Source of the DNA: Hyphomonas sp.
Lineage (GTDB): Bacteria; Pseudomonadota; Alphaproteobacteria; Caulobacterales; Hyphomonadaceae
Assembly (NCBI GenBank): GCA_020638455.1
Contig: JACKIK010000001.1
Span: forward strand, 682,001-746,000
Direction of reading: 5' to 3'
DNA: 64,000 bases
Positions 33,869 to 42,857 of this stretch are shown in pieces; positions within the stretch are counted from its first letter, which is position 1, and each line of letters starts with the position of its first letter. Below the pieces are notes generated by a model, which was not told the origin of the DNA, searched no databases, and saw nothing but the letters and a program-made list of their open reading frames with translations. The position numbers and the translations under genes were made by a program.

Positions 33869-34010
33869 TGTCGGTCGCCTCGGCTGTGACGGGTTGGCTG
33901 GGTCTGCCCATCCTCTTGTATATGATTCCCCCGGCATGCTGTGTACCGCTACCAACTGTCCGGAAAGACTCTTGGGCCATAAGCTGGGCACAGGCCGGCG
34001 GATGAGGGGC

Positions 34011-34748
34011 ATGAACGGACAAAGGACGCGATTCCTGGGGCTGGATTTCCAGCCGATGACAGCGGACGACGCTGCGGCTCTGCTTGCGGAAACTGCCAGC
34101 GCGGAGACGGCATTCAGCTATGTCGTGACGCCGAATGTCGACCACCGCATCCGGCTGGAACGCGAGCCGGCTCTCCGCCCGCTCTATGAATCGGCGGGCC
34201 TGATCCTCAACGACAGCCGTATCCTGGAGCTGCTGGCCAAGCGCGACGGTATCGCCCTGCCCGCCTCGCCGGGCGCCGATATCGTCGAGCACCTGTTCGC
34301 CGCGACGATCCGGCCGGGCGAGACGGTCACCATTGTCGGAGGTGACGCAGACCTCGAAACCAGCCTGCGAGACCGCTACGGCCTGACCGATATCCGGCGC
34401 CACGACCCGCCGCGCGGCCTGCGCGACAAGCCCGAGGCGATCGCGGCGGCTGCGGCCTTCCTGGCGGCCAATCCGGCGCGGTTTCATTTCATCTGCGTCG
34501 GCTCTCCCCAGCAGGAAATGGTGGCGTACGAGGCGTTCCGTCTCGGTTCGGCGAAGGGAATCGGGCTCTGCTGCGGGGCCAGCCTCGACTTCCTGTCCGG
34601 CAAGACCGACCGGGCCCCGGAATGGATGCGGCGCACGCGCCTCGAATGGCTGCACCGGCTGGCATCGGAGCCTGGCCGCCTCGGCCGGCGCTACCTGATC
34701 GAGGGGCCGGCCATCTTCCGGATCTGGCAGCGCGCGCGTCGCGGCTGA
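34011..34748 (+). CDS. WecG/TagA/CpsF family glycosyltransferase
   Basis: 245 residues (an ATG three codons upstream is also possible). Family motifs: T-P-N-V-D-H-R-I with the catalytic-type Asp, L-N-D-S-R-I, T-I-V-G-G-D, and V-G-S-P-Q-Q-E, G-A-S-L-D-F-L-S-G, with R-A-P-E-W-M-R-R-T-R-L-E-W at the end. Transfers an N-acetylmannosamine-type sugar to a lipid-linked acceptor in cell-surface glycan synthesis. It is isolated from any polysaccharide cluster, so the pathway is unknown. Confidence 0.92.
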   Translation: MNGQRTRFLGLDFQPMTADDAAALLAETASAETAFSYVVTPNVDHRIRLEREPALRPLYESAGLILNDSRILELLAKRDGIALPASPGADIVEHLFAATIRPGETVTIVGGDADLETSLRDRYGLTDIRRHDPPRGLRDKPEAIAAAAAFLAANPARFHFICVGSPQQEMVAYEAFRLGSAKGIGLCCGASLDFLSGKTDRAPEWMRRTRLEWLHRLASEPGRLGRRYLIEGPAIFRIWQRARRG

Positions 34749-34854
34749 TCGCCCCTTCCACTGGTTTAAGTCTTGCCCATGTATTGGGAAGGGAGTCGCA
34801 TCCTGTGACTTTCTGGGCCATAATCGCCCCTTGTAGACGTAAAGGAGACCGCTC

Positions 34855-35448
34855 GTGCAGATACAGATTACTGGCAAGCATATGGATCTCGGCGAAGCCC
34901 TGCGGGGGCGTATCGAAACGGGACTTGAGGCAGCGGTCAGTAAATATTTCAATCGAGCGGGCGAAGCGCGGGTCTTCGTATCGCAGCAGGGCCCGTTCGT
35001 TGAAGTCGACTGCAATGTGCACCTGCCGTCCGGCATTATCCTGCAATCCACGGGCAAGGCCGAAGACCCCTATGCCGCCCTCGAGGACAGTCTCGACAAG
35101 ATGGAAAAGCGGGTCCGGCGCTATAAGCGCAGGCTGAAGGACCATCATGTAGCTGCAACGGCCCCCTTCCCGTCCGAACCGGCCGCAGAAGCCGTGCTGC
35201 AGGCCAATGGCTTTGGCCATTCCGACGAGGATGAAGGCGAGGAAGTCTCGGATTCTCCCCTGACAGTTGCGGAGACGTCCGTTCAGATCCGGACAATGGC
35301 TGTTTCTGAGGCAGTTATGCAGCTGGAACTGCAGGAAGTTCCGGCACTCATGTTCAGAAATGCTGGCCATGGACGCCTGAATATGGTGTACCGCCGCCCG
35401 GACGGGCACATTGGCTGGGTGGACCCAGCAGACGCCTCCAGAAACTGA
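34855..35448 (+). CDS. hpf: Ribosome hibernation promoting factor, long form
   Basis: 197 residues: N-terminal HPF/YfiA domain (M-Q-I-Q-I-T-G-K-H-M-D-L-G-E-A-L through A-L-E-D-S-L-D-K-M-E-K-R-V-R-R-Y-K-R-R), an acidic linker (110-140) and the C-terminal dimerisation domain that makes long HPF pair 70S ribosomes into 100S particles (A-V-M-Q-L-E-L..F-R-N-A...V-Y-R-R-P-D-G-H-I-G). Starts with GTG at 34855, preceded by AAAGGAG 7 bp upstream. Followed by ptsN, 23 bp away. Confidence 0.95.
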   Translation: MQIQITGKHMDLGEALRGRIETGLEAAVSKYFNRAGEARVFVSQQGPFVEVDCNVHLPSGIILQSTGKAEDPYAALEDSLDKMEKRVRRYKRRLKDHHVAATAPFPSEPAAEAVLQANGFGHSDEDEGEEVSDSPLTVAETSVQIRTMAVSEAVMQLELQEVPALMFRNAGHGRLNMVYRRPDGHIGWVDPADASRN

Positions 35449-35471
35449 GGCGGACAACGGAAGCGAGTTGA

Positions 35472-35945
35472 ATGGCAACCGATCTCACAACCCTGCTCGA
35501 AGGCGGGGTCATTCTGCCATCCTTTGAAGCGACAAGCCGCAAGCAGGCTATTCACGCCCTGGCTGAAGCGCTGGGCGAAGCCACCGGGCTCAGCGCACGC
35601 CAGATCGAGGACGCCGTGATGGAGCGCGAACGCCTCGGCTCGACCGGCGTCGGCGAGGGCGTGGCGATCCCTCATGCGCGGGTCGAGGGCATCGACCGGC
35701 CGATCGGCGGTTACATGCGCCTGGTGCACGGCGTCGACTTCGAAGCGATTGACGAGCGTCCGTGCGACCTCGTCTTCATGCTGCTGGCGCCGAAGACCTC
35801 GGGCGCGGACCATCTGCGCGCACTGGCACAGGTCTCGCGCGTGTTCCGCCAGAGTGCCGTTCGGGCAGCGCTGCGCGAAGCAAGATCCGAAGAGGCCGTG
35901 CGGGCTGTGGTCTGCAAAGAGACCGCAGAGCACAGCGAAATCTGA
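35472..35945 (+). CDS. ptsN: PTS IIA-Ntr protein
   Basis: 157 residues. The phospho-acceptor His is in G-E-G-V-A-I-P-H-A-R (about residue 66), with S-T-G-V-G before it. It belongs to the nitrogen-related phosphotransferase system and commonly regulates potassium, nitrogen and stress functions by protein contact. It shares the hpf transcript; rpoN, its usual neighbour, is about 28 kb away in this window. A hairpin follows at 35979. Confidence 0.95.
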   Translation: MATDLTTLLEGGVILPSFEATSRKQAIHALAEALGEATGLSARQIEDAVMERERLGSTGVGEGVAIPHARVEGIDRPIGGYMRLVHGVDFEAIDERPCDLVFMLLAPKTSGADHLRALAQVSRVFRQSAVRAALREARSEEAVRAVVCKETAEHSEI

Positions 35946-35978
35946 GCCGCCCCCACGGGCTCCACATTCCGGGCATCA

Positions 35979-36010
35979 AGAAACACCCGCCGGTATCGGA
36001 GGGTGTTTCT
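35979..36010. terminator. Hairpin terminator between ptsN and the M3 peptidase
   Basis: AGAAACACCC and GGGTGTTTCT form a perfect 10-bp stem around a 12-base loop. The adjoining bases are not a long T-run on either side, but the site between two convergent genes and the A/T-rich stem bases suggest a bidirectional terminator. Confidence 0.7.
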
Positions 36011-36037
36011 GTCTGAGCGGCGAATGTCCTGCCTGCC

Positions 36038-38236
36038 TCAGCCTTCCGGCTTTTCCTCTTCGGAGAAGCCGCGGATCTTGAGCAGCGGCTCAATGGTCGG
36101 GTCGGCGCCACGGAAGTTGCGGTAAAGCTCGTCCGCCTCGCGCAGGCCGCCGGCCTCATAGACCCATTTCTTCAGCTTCGCCGAGAGTTCAGGATTGAAT
36201 ATGTCGCCGGTCTCGCGGAAGGCGGTGAATCCGTCGGCGTCAAGAATCTCCGACCAGAGGTAAGCATAATAGCCGGCCGAGTATCCGCCGGCGAAGATGT
36301 GCGAGAAGTATTGCGAGCGATAGCGCGGCTCGATTTCTTCCGGAATGCCGTATTCGGCGAGAACTTTCTTCTCGAATTCGCGCGCATCCGTGATCTTCGC
36401 CGCCTCTTCCGAGCTCAGCATGTGCCAGCGCAGGTCGAGCAGCGAGGCGGCGATGTATTCCGTTGTCTTGAAGCCCTGGTTGAACGTCGCCGCCGCATTC
36501 AGCTTGTCGAGCAGGTCCTGCGGGATCGGCTCGCCGGTCTGGTAGTGCTTGGCATAGGCTTCCAGCACTTCCGGCGCGCCGGCCCAGTGCTCCAGCAGCT
36601 GGGCCGGGAACTCGGTATAGTCGCGCGGCCCGTCGACGCCCGAGAAGGTCTCGTAGCGGATCTGCGTCAGCAGGCCGTGCAGGCCGTGGCCGAATTCGTG
36701 GAACAGGGTCTCGACCTCGTCGAACCGCATCAGCGTCGGCTCGCCTTTGGCCGGCGTGATCAGGTTGAGATTGTTCGCCACGATCGGGCGCACGCGAACG
36801 CCGCCGACATCCGAGGCGTCCCGGAACGTGCTCATCCAGGCACCGGGGCGCTTGGAATCGCGGGCATACATGTCCGCCATGTAGAGGCCGAGGAAGTCAT
36901 TCGTTTCCGCATCCCTGACTTCCCAGGAGGTGACGACCGGGTTCCAGCCTTCCACCTCGACCGGGGTGAAGCTGACCTTGAACAGCTTTGAGGCAACATC
37001 GAGGGCGCCCTGGCGCACCGCACCCAGCTCGAAATAGGGCTTCAGCGCATTGTCGTCGAAGGCATATTTCGCCTGGCGCACCTTTTCCGAATAATACCAC
37101 CAGTCCTGGCCTTCGAGCTGGAAGGCGTCGCCGATGATGGCCTGCATGTCGGCCTTTTCCTCGGCGGCGCGCTTGAGGCCCGGCTCCAGCACCTTCTTGA
37201 GGAAGTCCTCGGCCGCCTCGGGCGTTTTCGCCATGCGTTCGGCGAGCTGGAATTCGGCGTGGTTGCGATATCCCATCAGCTCGGCGCGCTTCGCCCGCAG
37301 CTGCGCGATCCTGATCAGCACCGGACCATTGTCGAACTCGCCGGACGAGGCCCGCAGGCGATAACCGTCGAACATCTTCCTGCGCAGGTCCCGGTTGTCG
37401 GCCTGCGTCATGAATGTTTCGTACACGGAGCGGTCGGCCGTGAGGATCCACTTGTCCTCGCCGTCTACTTTCAGGGCCGCCTTGAAATCCGGCGACAGGC
37501 CCGAGAGCTGCGACTCGTCGGTCACTTCAAGCTTGAACGCCTTCGTGGCGCGCAGGACGTTGAGTCCGAACTGCGTGTTGAGACCGGCGAGTTCGGTGTT
37601 GATCTTCGCCACGTCCGCCTTCGCCTCCGGCGACAGCGCGGCGCCGTTGCGCACGAATTCGCGATAGGTCAGCTCCAGCAGCCGCGCATCCTGCTCGTCG
37701 AGGCCGAGCCGGTCACGCTGCCGGTAGACCGTTTCGACCCGCTTGAAGAGATCCGGGTTGAAGGTGATCGCGTCCTGCTCGCCGGTCAGCATCGGATAGA
37801 TCTCCGACTGCAGGGCATTCAGCGTGTCATTGGTATCGGTCGAGGTGATGTTGCCGAACACATTCATCACCTTGTTGAGTGAGGCCCCTGCCCGGTCGAG
37901 CGCGACGATCGTATTGTCGAAACTCGGCTCATCCGGATTGCCGACGATGGTCGCGATCTCGGCGCGCAGCTCCAGCACGCCCTTCTTCACGGCGGGCAGG
38001 TAGTCCGAATCCTTAATGGCTGCAAAAGGCGGCACGCCGTACGGCCCGGTCCAGTCCTCCCGGAAGGGGTTACCGGCGAGTTCGGCGTCCGTCACCGTGA
38101 TTTCTTGCGGCTCTTCCTTCTCGACCGCCGCCTTCACCGGCACTTCTTCTTCCGTACGGCTCTCCGTCTTGCCGCATCCGGTGAGCGTGAGCGCAATGGC
38201 GGCCGTGCCGCCCAGCAGCATATGTTTGATCGTCAT
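36038..38236 (-). CDS. Lipoprotein M3-family peptidase (Dcp/oligopeptidase A-like)
   Basis: 732 residues. A lipoprotein signal (A-I-A-L-T-L-T-G-C, lipobox Cys near 20) directs it to the cell envelope, unlike cytoplasmic E. coli Dcp. The zinc motif F-H-E-F-G-H-G-L-H sits in the expected C-terminal third with a downstream glutamate-containing helix. It would cleave dipeptides or short peptides in the periplasm. The ATG at 38236, preceded by GGGGAAACC, begins the lipoprotein signal; the longer reading is discarded. The 295-bp gap upstream holds nothing I can name. Confidence 0.92.
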   Translation of the reverse strand: MTIKHMLLGGTAAIALTLTGCGKTESRTEEEVPVKAAVEKEEPQEITVTDAELAGNPFREDWTGPYGVPPFAAIKDSDYLPAVKKGVLELRAEIATIVGNPDEPSFDNTIVALDRAGASLNKVMNVFGNITSTDTNDTLNALQSEIYPMLTGEQDAITFNPDLFKRVETVYRQRDRLGLDEQDARLLELTYREFVRNGAALSPEAKADVAKINTELAGLNTQFGLNVLRATKAFKLEVTDESQLSGLSPDFKAALKVDGEDKWILTADRSVYETFMTQADNRDLRRKMFDGYRLRASSGEFDNGPVLIRIAQLRAKRAELMGYRNHAEFQLAERMAKTPEAAEDFLKKVLEPGLKRAAEEKADMQAIIGDAFQLEGQDWWYYSEKVRQAKYAFDDNALKPYFELGAVRQGALDVASKLFKVSFTPVEVEGWNPVVTSWEVRDAETNDFLGLYMADMYARDSKRPGAWMSTFRDASDVGGVRVRPIVANNLNLITPAKGEPTLMRFDEVETLFHEFGHGLHGLLTQIRYETFSGVDGPRDYTEFPAQLLEHWAGAPEVLEAYAKHYQTGEPIPQDLLDKLNAAATFNQGFKTTEYIAASLLDLRWHMLSSEEAAKITDAREFEKKVLAEYGIPEEIEPRYRSQYFSHIFAGGYSAGYYAYLWSEILDADGFTAFRETGDIFNPELSAKLKKWVYEAGGLREADELYRNFRGADPTIEPLLKIRGFSEEEKPEG

Positions 38237-38531
38237 CGGTTTCCCCATAAGAAATTTGTGCAGGACTGTGTGGCAATTGGCGAGAGCTGCCAGCGATTCC
38301 GGGGCATTTTGGGGCATAATTTACGCGCCGGGGCAAGTCCGGCAGGGATGCAACGCGGCAATCGGCGCGGGCCGACGTGAATCCGTAGAAAAACTTAAGC
38401 GTTCATCTGCCACATTGCGTTTGCCGGCCCGTCTTGCCATGTGACCGGCCAGCATGAAGTCGCTTTACGCCTTGTTCTTCAATAATACTGATAAGATCGA
38501 CGTTCCTTCCGAACAGCCGAAAGGGCCTGCC

Positions 38532-39374
38532 ATGTCTTCCGATACGACCGGCACCGCTGCTGAAAACGCCGCGACACCGGCCGCCGCTCCGGCGCCGAAC
38601 CCCAATGCGCCGACCGAGGAGACCGTGCTCGCCGTCGAGCACTATACCGACCGGTTGTTTCGCTTCCGCATCACCCGGCCGCGCAGCTTCCGCTTCCGCT
38701 CCGGCGAATTCGTGATGATCGGCCTGCCCAAGGAAGACGGCCGCCCGCTGCTGCGCGCCTATTCCGTCGCCTCGCCGGCCTGGGACGAGGAACTGGAATT
38801 CTATTCGATCAAGGTGCCCGACGGGCCACTGACCTCGCGCCTCTGCAATATCCAGCCGGGCGACAAGGTGCTGCTAGCCAGGAAGCCGACCGGCACGCTG
38901 GTGCTGGACGCGCTGTTGCCCGGCAAGCGGCTTTACATGTTCTCGACCGGCACCGGTTTCGCCCCGTTTGCGAGCCTCGTACGCGATCCGGACACGTATG
39001 AGCGCTATGAAGAGGTCATCGTCACCCATACCTGCCGGGAAGTCGCCGAACTCACCTATTCGCGCAATCTGGTGGCCGACCTGATCAATGATCCCCTGGT
39101 GGGGGAAATGGTGGAAGGCAAGCTCCGCCTCTATACGAGCTGCACGCGCGAACCGCACGAGCATCAGGGCCGCATCACTGACCTGATCGATTCAGGCCAG
39201 CTGTTCCGCGACCTGGGCGTGCCGCCGCTTGACCCGCAGACGGATCGTGCCATGATCTGTGGGTCGATGGTCATGATCCAGGACACCAAGGCCCGCATGA
39301 TCCGGGCCGGACTGACGGAGGGCTCCAATGCCGCACCGGCAGAGTTCGTCATTGAAAAGGCATTTGCCGGATAG
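38532..39374 (+). CDS. fpr: Ferredoxin-NADP(+) reductase
   Basis: 280 residues. FAD motif R-A-Y-S-V-A-S-P and NADP motif F-S-T-G-T-G-F-A-P-F are intact, with the C-terminal E-K-A-F family ending. Resembles the proteobacterial Fpr that passes electrons between NADPH and ferredoxin/flavodoxin. A disordered Ala/Pro-rich N-terminus (about 25 residues) is unusual. The ATG at 38532 is preferred; an ATG at 38454 would add 26 residues. It could supply electrons for the P450 20 kb away, though nothing shows that directly. Confidence 0.92.
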   Translation: MSSDTTGTAAENAATPAAAPAPNPNAPTEETVLAVEHYTDRLFRFRITRPRSFRFRSGEFVMIGLPKEDGRPLLRAYSVASPAWDEELEFYSIKVPDGPLTSRLCNIQPGDKVLLARKPTGTLVLDALLPGKRLYMFSTGTGFAPFASLVRDPDTYERYEEVIVTHTCREVAELTYSRNLVADLINDPLVGEMVEGKLRLYTSCTREPHEHQGRITDLIDSGQLFRDLGVPPLDPQTDRAMICGSMVMIQDTKARMIRAGLTEGSNAAPAEFVIEKAFAG

Positions 39375-39420
39375 GCAAAGGCATGGCAGTTTGCAGCATC
39401 TGCAGCGGGGAGGCTGATAG

Positions 39421-39774
39421 ATGGGACGTAAAATTGTCGGCGGAATTGTCGGTGTCGTGGTTGCGGTGGCAGTCGTCATTGCCGCGCGGCTGCTCGGCCA
39501 CCTGATCTTTCCTGCCAGCGGTCCCGAGTTTGGCTACCAGGCAACCGAGGTCCTTTCGTGGTTCCTCGGCGCACTTGCCGGCATGTTCGTCGCCCTTTGG
39601 ATGACGGGCGGTTCGCGCCGCGCCGCCGTGATCGTGGCAGGCGTCATGCTCGCGGTGATTACGCTGATCCTGTTCCAGGTGAACTATCCGGCCTGGATGG
39701 TCGGATGCGGGCTGCTGCTGCCAGTGCTGGCAGCTTTCCTGGCCACGCGCATCATCCCCTTCGAGCGGGGCTGA
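39421..39774 (+). CDS. Small membrane protein, function unknown
   Basis: 117 residues, three to four predicted helices (about 5-30, 42-62, 67-85, 90-110), no recognised domain. GGGGAGG lies 9-15 bp before the ATG at 39421. It follows fpr by 46 bp on the same strand, so it may be co-transcribed. The N-terminal glycine/valine-rich helix resembles many small DUF membrane proteins of alphaproteobacteria. Confidence 0.65.
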   Translation: MGRKIVGGIVGVVVAVAVVIAARLLGHLIFPASGPEFGYQATEVLSWFLGALAGMFVALWMTGGSRRAAVIVAGVMLAVITLILFQVNYPAWMVGCGLLLPVLAAFLATRIIPFERG

Positions 39775-39839
39775 CCCGAATAGCGCTCGACGCGAAGTCA
39801 GCCGCTGGCTAGTCTCCCGCGAGGGGAGAAGGAATAGCC

Positions 39840-41354
39840 ATGCCGCTTGTCTTTTCGCGACTGATCCGCCTCAGCGCGGCCTTCTTGCTGGCCGTTGCCG
39901 CAGCATCCGCCGCGTCTGCAGCCGAGACCCGGCTTGGCTTGGTAATCTCGCAGACGGACTATCAGGGTGATTTGTCGAAGGTCACGAGCGCCGGACAGGA
40001 AGCGGACCTGATCGCCCATGCGCTGACGGACACGGGGTTCGTCGTGGAGCGCCAGCATGACCTGACCAAGGCCCAGCTCAAGGATGTGCTGAACGATTTC
40101 CGGCGCCGCGTCGACCAGGCCGGCCCCGACGCTGTCGCCTTCATCTACTATACAGGCCATGGCGCGCAGCATCCTGAAAGCGGGGATTCCTACTTGCTCG
40201 GCATCGATGCCGAGCTCGTCACGGCCTCCGACCTCGCCGTCTACGGCCTCGACATGCAGACCCAGCGGGACGGCTTCGCCGCCACGCGCGCCAAGGCGAT
40301 CTTCCTCGTCTTCGATGCGTGCCGCAACGTGCCGGGGCTGGAAGGCTACAAGGCGGCCGTGAAGGGCCTGTCGCGGGTCGAGGCGGCGCCCGACATGCTG
40401 ATCGCCTATGCCACGGGGCTCGACGATGTCGCCAAGGAAGGCGTCTACGCCCCCGTCCTCGCCGAAGAGATCGAGCGCCCCGGCCAGAAGGCCGAGGACG
40501 CCTTCGCTGCCGCGCAGCGGCGCGTCGCCGGCCGCACCAACCGCACCCAGCTGCCCTGGACCAACAACCTCCTCTACAACGAGTTCTGCTTCGCCACCTG
40601 TGAAAAGCCGGCTGTAGCCGCGCGCCCGGACCCGTTCGAACTTGTCATGTCTGGCGCGGACCTCGACGCGGCGTTCTATTCTGTCTACGGCGCCTTCGGC
40701 ACGGCAACCGCCGACATCAAGGCGGCCGACGAGTACGGCGGCGCCATGGAAACCTTCGACTTCACGCCCGCTTTCGCCGTCAAGTTCAACGACTTTGTCG
40801 CGCTCGTCTCCAAGGGCACGAATCGCGATGATGCACACGTCTCGGTTGGCCGTATCAGTGCCCACTACATCAAGGACGGCGAAATCATCGGGGCCTGGCA
40901 GGATCTTGGCTTCGGCAACGGTTTTGGCGAACCGCCCGACTACTCGCTTCGCACCGGGCTGCTGGCCTACCCCACGATGATGCTGCAAAGCGGCTACACG
41001 GCGCAGGGATACACCGTGGGCAGTGAGCAGCTCATCGAGATCACGCCGGACGGGCCACAGGTACGCGCCATTGTGCCGACCCTCGAAGACACCTCAGGCG
41101 CGGTGTTCGGCGATCAGGGTGTGTGCACGGTGGAAGGCACGATCAAGCCGCACAAGACGCGGCAGGATGCATTCTTGGTCGACTACCAGTTCACCGGCCC
41201 GGTGAAGGGCGAAGACCGCGTGGTGGAGTACACACTCGATCCTGAATCGGGAACGTACAAGAGCGCCAACCCGTTTCCCGACGATGCCTGCGCAGAGATT
41301 ACCATGCCCCTCGACCTCCTCGACGAGGAAGGCGGCGGCGCCGAAACTGAATAA
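39840..41354 (+). CDS. Exported caspase-like (peptidase C14/metacaspase-type) protein
   Basis: 504 residues. A signal peptide (residues 1-28) leads into a p20-like caspase fold: L-G-L-V-I-S-Q-T-D-Y, then catalytic His107 in I-Y-Y-T-G-H-G-A-Q and Cys161 in V-F-D-A-C-R-N, the His-Cys dyad of bacterial metacaspases/orthocaspases. The rest (about 260-504) is a beta-rich region of unknown kind. The export signal places it in the periplasm, so it is unlikely to be a cytoplasmic defence protease. No obvious partner gene. Confidence 0.88.
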   Translation: MPLVFSRLIRLSAAFLLAVAAASAASAAETRLGLVISQTDYQGDLSKVTSAGQEADLIAHALTDTGFVVERQHDLTKAQLKDVLNDFRRRVDQAGPDAVAFIYYTGHGAQHPESGDSYLLGIDAELVTASDLAVYGLDMQTQRDGFAATRAKAIFLVFDACRNVPGLEGYKAAVKGLSRVEAAPDMLIAYATGLDDVAKEGVYAPVLAEEIERPGQKAEDAFAAAQRRVAGRTNRTQLPWTNNLLYNEFCFATCEKPAVAARPDPFELVMSGADLDAAFYSVYGAFGTATADIKAADEYGGAMETFDFTPAFAVKFNDFVALVSKGTNRDDAHVSVGRISAHYIKDGEIIGAWQDLGFGNGFGEPPDYSLRTGLLAYPTMMLQSGYTAQGYTVGSEQLIEITPDGPQVRAIVPTLEDTSGAVFGDQGVCTVEGTIKPHKTRQDAFLVDYQFTGPVKGEDRVVEYTLDPESGTYKSANPFPDDACAEITMPLDLLDEEGGGAETE

Positions 41355-41408
41355 ATTTCACCGATTGCATTCAGCGGACCGTCACCACGCCCATGCTAGG
41401 GCTGGGAC

Positions 41409-42056
41409 ATGTCCCGCAAGCTGATCGCCAGTTTCATTGCCTGCTACGCCATTGCCTTCGCCTTCGGCGCGCTGACGGCGGTGCGGTGGCCGTCGATCAT
41501 GTTGGTCGTGTCATGGCTGGTGAAGGATCAGCTTGCCGAAGGCGTCGCCACCGTGAACTGGCGCGAGCTCGGTATCACCCATGGCGGCCCCTACCTGATC
41601 GCCGCTATCTGCTTCTATGCCTCCGCCTGCCTGATCTCCACGCGCCGCCGCGGCGCCGTGTTGTGGTATGTCTGCGGCCTCGCTTTCGGCTTCCCGGTCT
41701 TCTACCTCGTGACCTTCGAGCCCGGCTGGTGGCAGGATCCGAGCATTGCAGAGGGCGTGGTTGCCGGTCTTGGCGCCATCGGCGTGCTGCTGCTGGTGGC
41801 CGTGTGGGAGCTGCGCCATCGCCCGGCCCGCCCGGTCGAGGAAGAGGCGGAAGTCCCGCCGGCTGAAGCCGTCCCGGTTCAGGTCGTGATCCAGCAGGTA
41901 GCGGCAGAGGACGCGGCTCCCGTTGTCGTCCGCCCCGCGGCAGCCAAGCCCGCCTATGTGTCGGCGGCGGTGGCACGTCAGCGTGCAAGCTTCGCCCATC
42001 ATGGCCGCAAGATGCAGGAGCGCCGCGAGCGCGCCCTTGCCGCGCGCCGGGGTTAG
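41409..42056 (+). CDS. Membrane protein with cytoplasmic C-terminal tail, function unknown
   Basis: 215 residues; about four hydrophobic helices in the first 140 residues (near 5-25, 57-75, 82-100, 113-132), then an acidic/Ala-Pro-rich tail ending in a basic segment (A-R-Q-R-A-S-F-A-H-H-G-R-K). No domain recognised. Its end overlaps the convergent WYL regulator gene by 4 bp. Confidence 0.65.
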   Translation: MSRKLIASFIACYAIAFAFGALTAVRWPSIMLVVSWLVKDQLAEGVATVNWRELGITHGGPYLIAAICFYASACLISTRRRGAVLWYVCGLAFGFPVFYLVTFEPGWWQDPSIAEGVVAGLGAIGVLLLVAVWELRHRPARPVEEEAEVPPAEAVPVQVVIQQVAAEDAAPVVVRPAAAKPAYVSAAVARQRASFAHHGRKMQERRERALAARRG

Positions 42057-42763
42057 ACCCCGCCCTCCCGGTTTCGCGCGCGCTCTGCCTCGCGCTGCGC
42101 CTTCCAGCGCCGCTGCAGCGTCTGGACCCGTTCCGGGAAGCGGTCATCCGACAGGCTCATCTGCGTCACACGGTCGGTCCGGAAATGGCGGAAATCCTCC
42201 CGCATCTCGCACCAGGCGCAGATCATGCGGATGTCCTCGCTATAGGCGATCAGGAAAGGCCAGACGGTGCGCGTCGTCTCGTCCCCGATGGCATCGGCAT
42301 AGCTGAAGCGCAGCTTCAGGCGTTCCCGGATCGACCGGCGCACGATGCCGACATCGAAACTGTCGACGGCCCGCCGGCGGAAGCTGACCGGCGTCAGCGC
42401 TGCATCGAGGATCACGGGCTGCAGTTCCTGCGGCACAGCGACGGTGATCTTGGCGATCAGGTCCTGCGCCCCGCGCGACAGGGCCGCATCGCCCCGGGCC
42501 GCCACCCATTGGGCACCGAGAATGGCTGCTTCCAGCTCGTCCACGGTCAGCATCAGCGGCGGCATGTCGTAGCCGTCCTCAAGCACATAGCCGGTTCCTG
42601 CCTCCCCCCGCACCGGCACGCGCTGGGCCGCGAGTTCCGCCATGTCGCGGTACAGCGTGCGGAGAGACACCTCGAGTTCCTCGGCAAGCGCCTGTCCCGT
42701 CACCGGCATGCGGCGGCGCCGGAGGATCTGGATGATCTGGAAAAGGCGTTCGGTCCGTCTCAT
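42053..42763 (-). CDS. HTH/WYL-domain transcriptional regulator (YafY-like)
   Basis: 236 residues: N-terminal DeoR-type helix-turn-helix (R-T-E-R-L-F-Q-I-I-Q-I-L-R and S-L-R-T-L-Y-R-D-M-A-E-L), then a WYL domain with Y-S-E-D-I-R-M-I-C-A-W-C-E-M-R-E-D-F-R-H-F-R-T-D-R. The ATG at 42763 begins MRRTERL as in homologues. Divergent from a GST gene, with a strong palindrome between, it probably controls that gene and itself. WYL domains bind nucleic acid or small ligands. Confidence 0.92.
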   Translation of the reverse strand: MRRTERLFQIIQILRRRRMPVTGQALAEELEVSLRTLYRDMAELAAQRVPVRGEAGTGYVLEDGYDMPPLMLTVDELEAAILGAQWVAARGDAALSRGAQDLIAKITVAVPQELQPVILDAALTPVSFRRRAVDSFDVGIVRRSIRERLKLRFSYADAIGDETTRTVWPFLIAYSEDIRMICAWCEMREDFRHFRTDRVTQMSLSDDRFPERVQTLQRRWKAQREAERARNREGGV

Positions 42764-42786
42764 GGTTTTTCGATCCTGCTGCCACG

Positions 42787-42810
42787 CTGCTGACACCATG
42801 CTGTCAGCAG
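42787..42810. promoter_or_regulatory. Palindromic operator between WYL regulator and GST
   Basis: CTGCTGACA-N6-TGTCAGCAG, a perfect 9-bp inverted repeat, lies 24 bp upstream of the regulator start and 48 bp upstream of the GST start. Its position over both divergent promoters suits an operator for the adjacent WYL protein. Confidence 0.75.
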
Positions 42811-42857
42811 GGCTTCGCTATCAAGGCCCTGTCACAACCCAAGGACGGAGACCTGAC

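Noticed and set aside
39840..41354. Caspase-like gene as part of a cytoplasmic anti-phage operon
   Set aside because: It has a signal peptide, normal GC and no defence partner nearby.
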